Part shown: positions 59,843 through 64,000 of the stretch, in pieces
Position numbering within the stretch: position 1 is the first letter of the stretch
Layout of the letters: every line of letters begins with the position of its first letter
Assembly: GCF_009730915.1 (NCBI RefSeq)
Contig: NC_052486.1
Location: 23,465,589-23,529,588, forward strand
DNA: 64,000 nucleotides
Reading direction: 5' to 3'
From: Dioscorea cayenensis subsp. rotundata
Lineage: Eukaryota > Streptophyta > Magnoliopsida > Dioscoreales > Dioscoreaceae
Made by a program: the position numbers and the translations under genes
Notes under the pieces: model-generated
What the model was told of the DNA's origin: nothing
The model's input: the letters and a program-made list of their open reading frames with translations, nothing else
Database searches by the model: none

Positions 59843-62786
59843 ATGGCGAAGAAGGCATCCTCCGCCGGCGCCCTTCAAGCCCTCTTCTCCGTCGATAATC
59901 CCTTTCGCCGGAAACCTCAGTTAGGTCCCCTTCTGACTACTCCTCCTCCAGCTCTGGCGCTGCAGTCGAAGCCGGTGGAGATAGGATTAGGGTTAGGACT
60001 TGAAAGCTACATTGCCCGAGGTTGATAGGAAGCGGAAGAAGGAGAACGAATCGGATGCGGTGGTATCTCTGAAGAGAAAGAAGAAGCCGGAGAGTGGGGA
60101 TGCTGGTGTGGTGGAGGAGAGCCCGAGGAAGAGGAGGAGGAAGCGGAAGAGGGATGAGATCGAGGAGAAGTATGGAAGGCGGAAGCTTGGAGAGGGACTT
60201 GAGGTGGTGGAGGAGAAGGATGGTGCTGGGGATGGTGGGAAGGTTGTTGCCGTTGGAGAGAAGAGGAAAGCTTCGGACTTGGTGAAAGGACATGGTGGTT
60301 CCGAAGGAGGAAGAGGAGTTTGATGATGAGGAGAAGCTTTTGAGGACGGTGTTTGTCGGTAACTTGCCGTTAAGAACAAAGAAGAAAGCGTTGATGAAGG
60401 AGTTCGGGAGGTTTGGGGAGATTGAGTCCGTGAGGATTAGATCAGTACCTCTCCTCGATGTGAGTAGTTGTATAATTTTCATTGAATAAAAAAATTCTTT
60501 TTGTTGTTTTTCTTCAAGAGTTCTTGCAGTTGTTGTTATTGCCTATGAAATTGTGTGAAATTTTCTTTACTTGTTTTTATTTTTATTTGGATTTATTTGT
60601 TCACAGAGCAAAATTCCTCGGAAGGGTGCTGTAATTAAGGGGAAAATCAATGAGTCTGTTGACAGGTATGGTGTTTGTTGTTCTGTTTTTGCTATTTGTT
60701 GTGTGATATTAGTCATTTTATCACTTGCAAATGCATGTGTAAAAAATATAAATGAAGTATTTGAGAATGAATTGAAGAATTTGAATTTTTTTTTTCAATA
60801 AGTGTGGAAAGGATCATGATCCTGCATAGTCAAGCTTGGTGGTACAGAGAGCTACTCTTTTCTGTTAGGTTACTTTTATGAAACCTTTAATTCCTATTTT
60901 TTTGGGACCTTCATATTCATTCTCAATGTGATTATTCTTGCAATAATTCTCTTTAAAACTTCATATGGGTTGCAAAACCTGTTCTTGAATTGCTTCTGCA
61001 TCTCATGTATTTGTGATACCCTGTAATTGCAGTTTGTCCATCTTCTAGAACACAAATGATTACACTAGCTACACTTTTGCGTACTTGTCTCTTTCTATAT
61101 CGCTTCACTGCTTGTGATATTCTTATCCAATCTTTTATTGTTTGTATATTATTTTTTTATGACTTTCGGAGATCATTAGCATGTAAATAGAAACTTCTAA
61201 GTACTTGTCAAAGAAGGAATGTGGGAAAGAAAAGGTTAAATTTAATAGAAATACTTATTTGTGCCTCTTAGCAGTTACAACTATTTCTATACTATCATTT
61301 TGGAGCCTTATTTACGTATTTAGGATTGATGATTCACCTCTCTAATATCTCTTTGCATCTTCTTTTGTCTCCATTTTTTGCAGTGTACATGCGTATATTG
61401 TTTTCAAACAGGAGCAATCTGCAAATGCTGCTTTGTCTCATAATATGGCGGAGGTATGTTGTTGCATATTATAAGAATAGAGTATATCACAAACCATGAG
61501 AACTAAAACAGGTTATTGGCCTTCATGAGTACTCTGATGATGTCCTTTATTCTTGCTGATGCTCATAATAGGTTGGAGGTAATCATATTCGTGTGGACAT
61601 GGCATGCCCCCCTCGTAAGAAACTGAAAGGCGCATCACCGCTCTATGATAGGAAAAGGACTGTTTTTGTGGGCAACCTCCCATTTGATGTGAAGGTGATT
61701 TACTTGTTTTGTTTGTCAACAAAGCATTCATCCTTTATTTTTGTTAGTGCATTGTCTGATTCTCCATTGTATTGTGATGACAGGATGAAGAATTATATAG
61801 ATTATTTTCGGGTACTAGCCAATCAGATTCTGGGCTTGAAGCTGTCCGAGTGATCAGAGATCCTAATACAAGTTTAGGGAAGGGTATTGCTTATGTCCTG
61901 TTTAAAACAAGGGTATGCTTGCCAATTCTTCTTAACTTGCTTTTTCTAGGTCATTTAATATTGGCATTTGATCCATTACAGTTTAATCTATATTTTCTGT
62001 TTCTGTAGTTGTAGATAATTAAATGCACCTTTAGTGGCTACTAAATAAAAAATGAAATTGCAGGTCAAGTATTTTGGTTATATGGACATGGAATTTGTTT
62101 AATTTTCCATGAGATTGTCTCAATTAGATACTTTTTTTTTGTGGAACATCAAAGAAAAGGTTCACTATTTACTAGCTCTTCCAGTGACAGACTGTTTGTG
62201 TGGTAGGAGTTGTCATATTTTTCATCCATGAACATCTTCACATGGAATCAAAGTTGTTGCTTTTATAATTGTACATGAATCCATTCTGGTTCCACTTATT
62301 ATACATGATCAAGTTATTCTGCTGCAGGATGCTGCCAACACGGTTGTTAGACAGAAAAACTTGAAGATACGTGATCGCCTTCTGAGAGTTTGCCATGCCA
62401 AGGCAGAAACGCTGACAACAAACACACCATCAAAGAGAAAAAGCCCTGGGCCGAAAAAGGACTCGCCACCGAAGAGATTGGCTTTGAGCTCTGGTGAAGC
62501 ATCACCAGGAAGCAAGGACAACAAACCGAAAGCAAAAGCTGCTTCCCTGTCCTACCAAGGCATACGGTCCAGTAAATCGGGAGTCCTAAAGAAGACAGGT
62601 GTACCCCGACGTCCAACAGGGAATACAAAGAATGAAGCTAACAAAGCTGGTCGGGCCGAGCAGAAAACTAGCAAAACCAAGCGGCCTGCAGTTGCTGCCC
62701 GGAAGGCAAAACTTCAGAAGAAACGCAAACAGGAAGGTGGCACCCCTGAAAACACTCGGCGCAACAAGAAAGCAAGAAAGCACTAG
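59843..62786 (+). CDS. Nucleolar RRM protein, RBM34/Nop12-like (At5g46840-like), exon 1 frame-disturbed
   Basis: Six exons: 59843-60459, 60607-60665, 61384-61453, 61572-61694, 61784-61912 and 62328-62786. Yeast Nop12 and RBM34 act in the nucleolus in 60S ribosome assembly. Two RRMs are seen: RRM1 has RTVFVGNLPLRTKKKALM, with SVHAYIVFKQE in exon 3. RRM2 has RTVFVGNLPFDVK, with GKGIAYVLFKTR in exon 5. The C-terminus is Lys/Arg-rich and ends RRNKKARKH. Exon 1 begins MAKKASSAGALQALFSVDNP and then holds a basic region (KRKRDEIEEKYGRRK), but its parts lie in three frames. The slips fall near 59997-60025 and near 60283 (an extra G in the AAAGG stretch). All exons after 60292 are intact and in phase. 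Either assembly indels, or use of an inner start (MVVPKEEEEFDDEEKLL at 60292) that keeps both RRMs. Confidence 0.82.
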
Positions 62787-63294
62787 GTTGAAGAATTCTA
62801 CATTTATAGACTGTAAAAGTAGCTTTGTTGTCTCTTTTGTTGTATTTTCTGTTCTGTTCCAGAGAGAAGATTAGACCTTTTTTTTTATAAATGTGTTCTT
62901 ATAAACTAATGACTTTAACTTATATTTTTCCAAGAAATAATAGAGAATTTTGCCTGATTGATACATGCATTCATTCCTGAATTGTGTGGTAGAATTTGGT
63001 CAGTTTCCTTTGAACTTAACTGAAAGATTTGTTTGAGTGACAGGAAGAGAATAGAATTTACAATCATAAATGAAATATTCAAAAGAAACCAAGCACGTAA
63101 TTCAGTTGGTCATGTTCACTTTGTTTGATAGTCGGAATAGGAACCTCGAAGATAAACGCTAGAATTCATGACAGGTAGGTGTGTTGATATCAATACCTCG
63201 AGCTCTCCGTTGGTATCTCTATTTGAGCAAATTCATCAGTTCAGCCCCGTCCACTGATGAAAGCTCTATGTGCATATCCTCTATCAGAATCCCT
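62787..63294. other. Convergent intergenic region
   Basis: Holds the 3' ends of the RRM gene and of the reverse-strand membrane protein gene. No other feature is seen. Confidence 0.55.
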
Positions 63295-64000
63295 CTAATC
63301 GACATTCTTGTTCTGGCTCTTGCTTATCAGTGTCGGCGTGACAGTAACAATGCCAATAAAGAAAAGAGTGGCGACGGCCTGGAAATCATAGAGGTCACCA
63401 AGTGATCTTAGCTCTCCAAGAGCAAGGCCAGCCTGCACCAAAAACAAGAACTCTTGATGCTTTGCACAAGATGATTTGCGCAAACTAGTGTGTGCACTTG
63501 CATTAGAATTGAATGTTCAAGTAGTGAAAAGTACCCTGACTGTTACATATGCAGCTGGGATGAGACCGATGAAGGTTGCCAAGAAGAAGATATGGTAAGG
63601 CACACCGACTATAGGTGATGCAACATTAATGAAGGTGTTTGGCAGTGTAGGGGTGACTCTAAGGAAGAGCATGTAGTTCAGAAGCTTCTCTCTTCTTTTG
63701 GCCACCTGAAACAATAGATTTTCAAGAGTTACCAGAAAAAGCACACAAAGGAAACTTACTAATAAGGTCATCTGAAATTGCTAACTTTGACAGTTCCTTA
63801 ACAAAATTAACAATCAAATAAATCAGGCGGTGAAGTTCACCTGAGCTTGGAAGAAACCCAACTTGTCTGGCCATAATGCATGTACTAGTGGCCTTCCTAT
63901 TAATTTCGAAAGAAAATAGCAAGAAGATGCACCGGCCGTCGCTGCAATGACCACCAGAATTACACCTCGAGCAATTCCGAAGAGAGCCCCGGCAAGAAGG
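63295..64000 (-). CDS. TVP38/TMEM64-family (VTT domain) membrane protein, partial
   Basis: Three reverse-strand exons are in the window: 63841 to beyond 64000, 63535-63705 and 63295-63432, all joined in phase 0. The N-terminal part lies past the window end. Seen are LAGALFGIARGVILVVIAAT (membrane helix) and CYFLSKLIGRPLVHALWPDK. The VTT hallmark follows as LLNYMLFLRVTPTLPNTFIN and VASPIVGVPYHIFFLATFIG, then LIPAAYVTVRAGLALGELRS. The C-terminal tail is IGIVTVTPTLISKSQ. The F-L-R-x-x-P-x-x-P-N-x-x-N pattern is that of SNARE-associated/VTT proteins, which include scramblase-like and Golgi or ER membrane proteins in other eukaryotes. The plant role is unsettled, and plastid or endomembrane location is possible. 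Confidence 0.92.

Noticed and set aside
1-64000. CRISPR arrays, bacterial-type operons or defence loci
   Set aside because: The window is plant nuclear DNA. Repeats present are microsatellites, transposons and short tandem duplications, with no regular spacer arrays.

Overview
This window looks like nuclear DNA of a flowering plant. The intergenic DNA is AT-rich and full of (TA)n and (AAT)n runs. The genes have GT-AG introns and belong to land-plant families: PLATZ, VQ, MYC2-type bHLH, WEB, glycine-rich wall proteins, and an intron-bearing elongator tRNA-Met. The GC-rich coding starts of the intronless MYC2-like gene and the small Cys-rich gene would suit a monocot, but I cannot prove the clade or species.

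Layout. 1-8.06 kb is repeat DNA: an old reverse-strand Copia LTR element (about 1.77-8.06 kb) with a 558-bp non-autonomous hAT transposon inside its leader. 10.6-11.6 kb holds a reverse-strand PLATZ zinc-protein gene with an apparent one-base frame slip. 14.2-14.4 kb holds a tRNA-derived SINE with a perfect 13-bp target duplication. 16.66-22.58 kb is a 5.9-kb 5'-truncated L1-type LINE, also with a target duplication. 23.9-24.4 kb is a small Cys-motif gene whose 3' end is tandemly duplicated. 26.4-29.8 kb carries two divergent secreted glycine-rich protein genes. 30.8-34.2 kb is an eight-exon ubiquitin-specific protease gene. 39.3-41.3 kb is an intronless MYC2-like jasmonate regulator with G-boxes upstream. 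Next come a tRNA-Met gene (42.1 kb), a VQ-motif gene (42.5 kb), a WEB-family coiled-coil gene (44.5-47.4 kb), and a reverse-strand cinnamoyl-CoA-reductase-like gene (50.1-52.5 kb).

The last part holds a ten-exon, 401-codon organelle-targeted gene (54.4-59.3 kb, reverse). It resembles ATP-type PEP carboxykinase but its phosphate-binding loop is degraded, and a LINE tail sits in its second intron. It shares a short promoter region dense in Site II (TGGGCY) motifs with a divergent RBM34/Nop12-like nucleolar RRM protein gene (59.8-62.8 kb). A TVP38/TMEM64 (VTT) membrane protein gene runs off the right end. No operon-like or defence-like system is seen. The genes are separate units, and the most notable links are the two divergent pairs (the GRP pair and the PEPCK-like/RBM34 pair). 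Exon coordinates below were built by hand from splice signals and reading-frame continuity.
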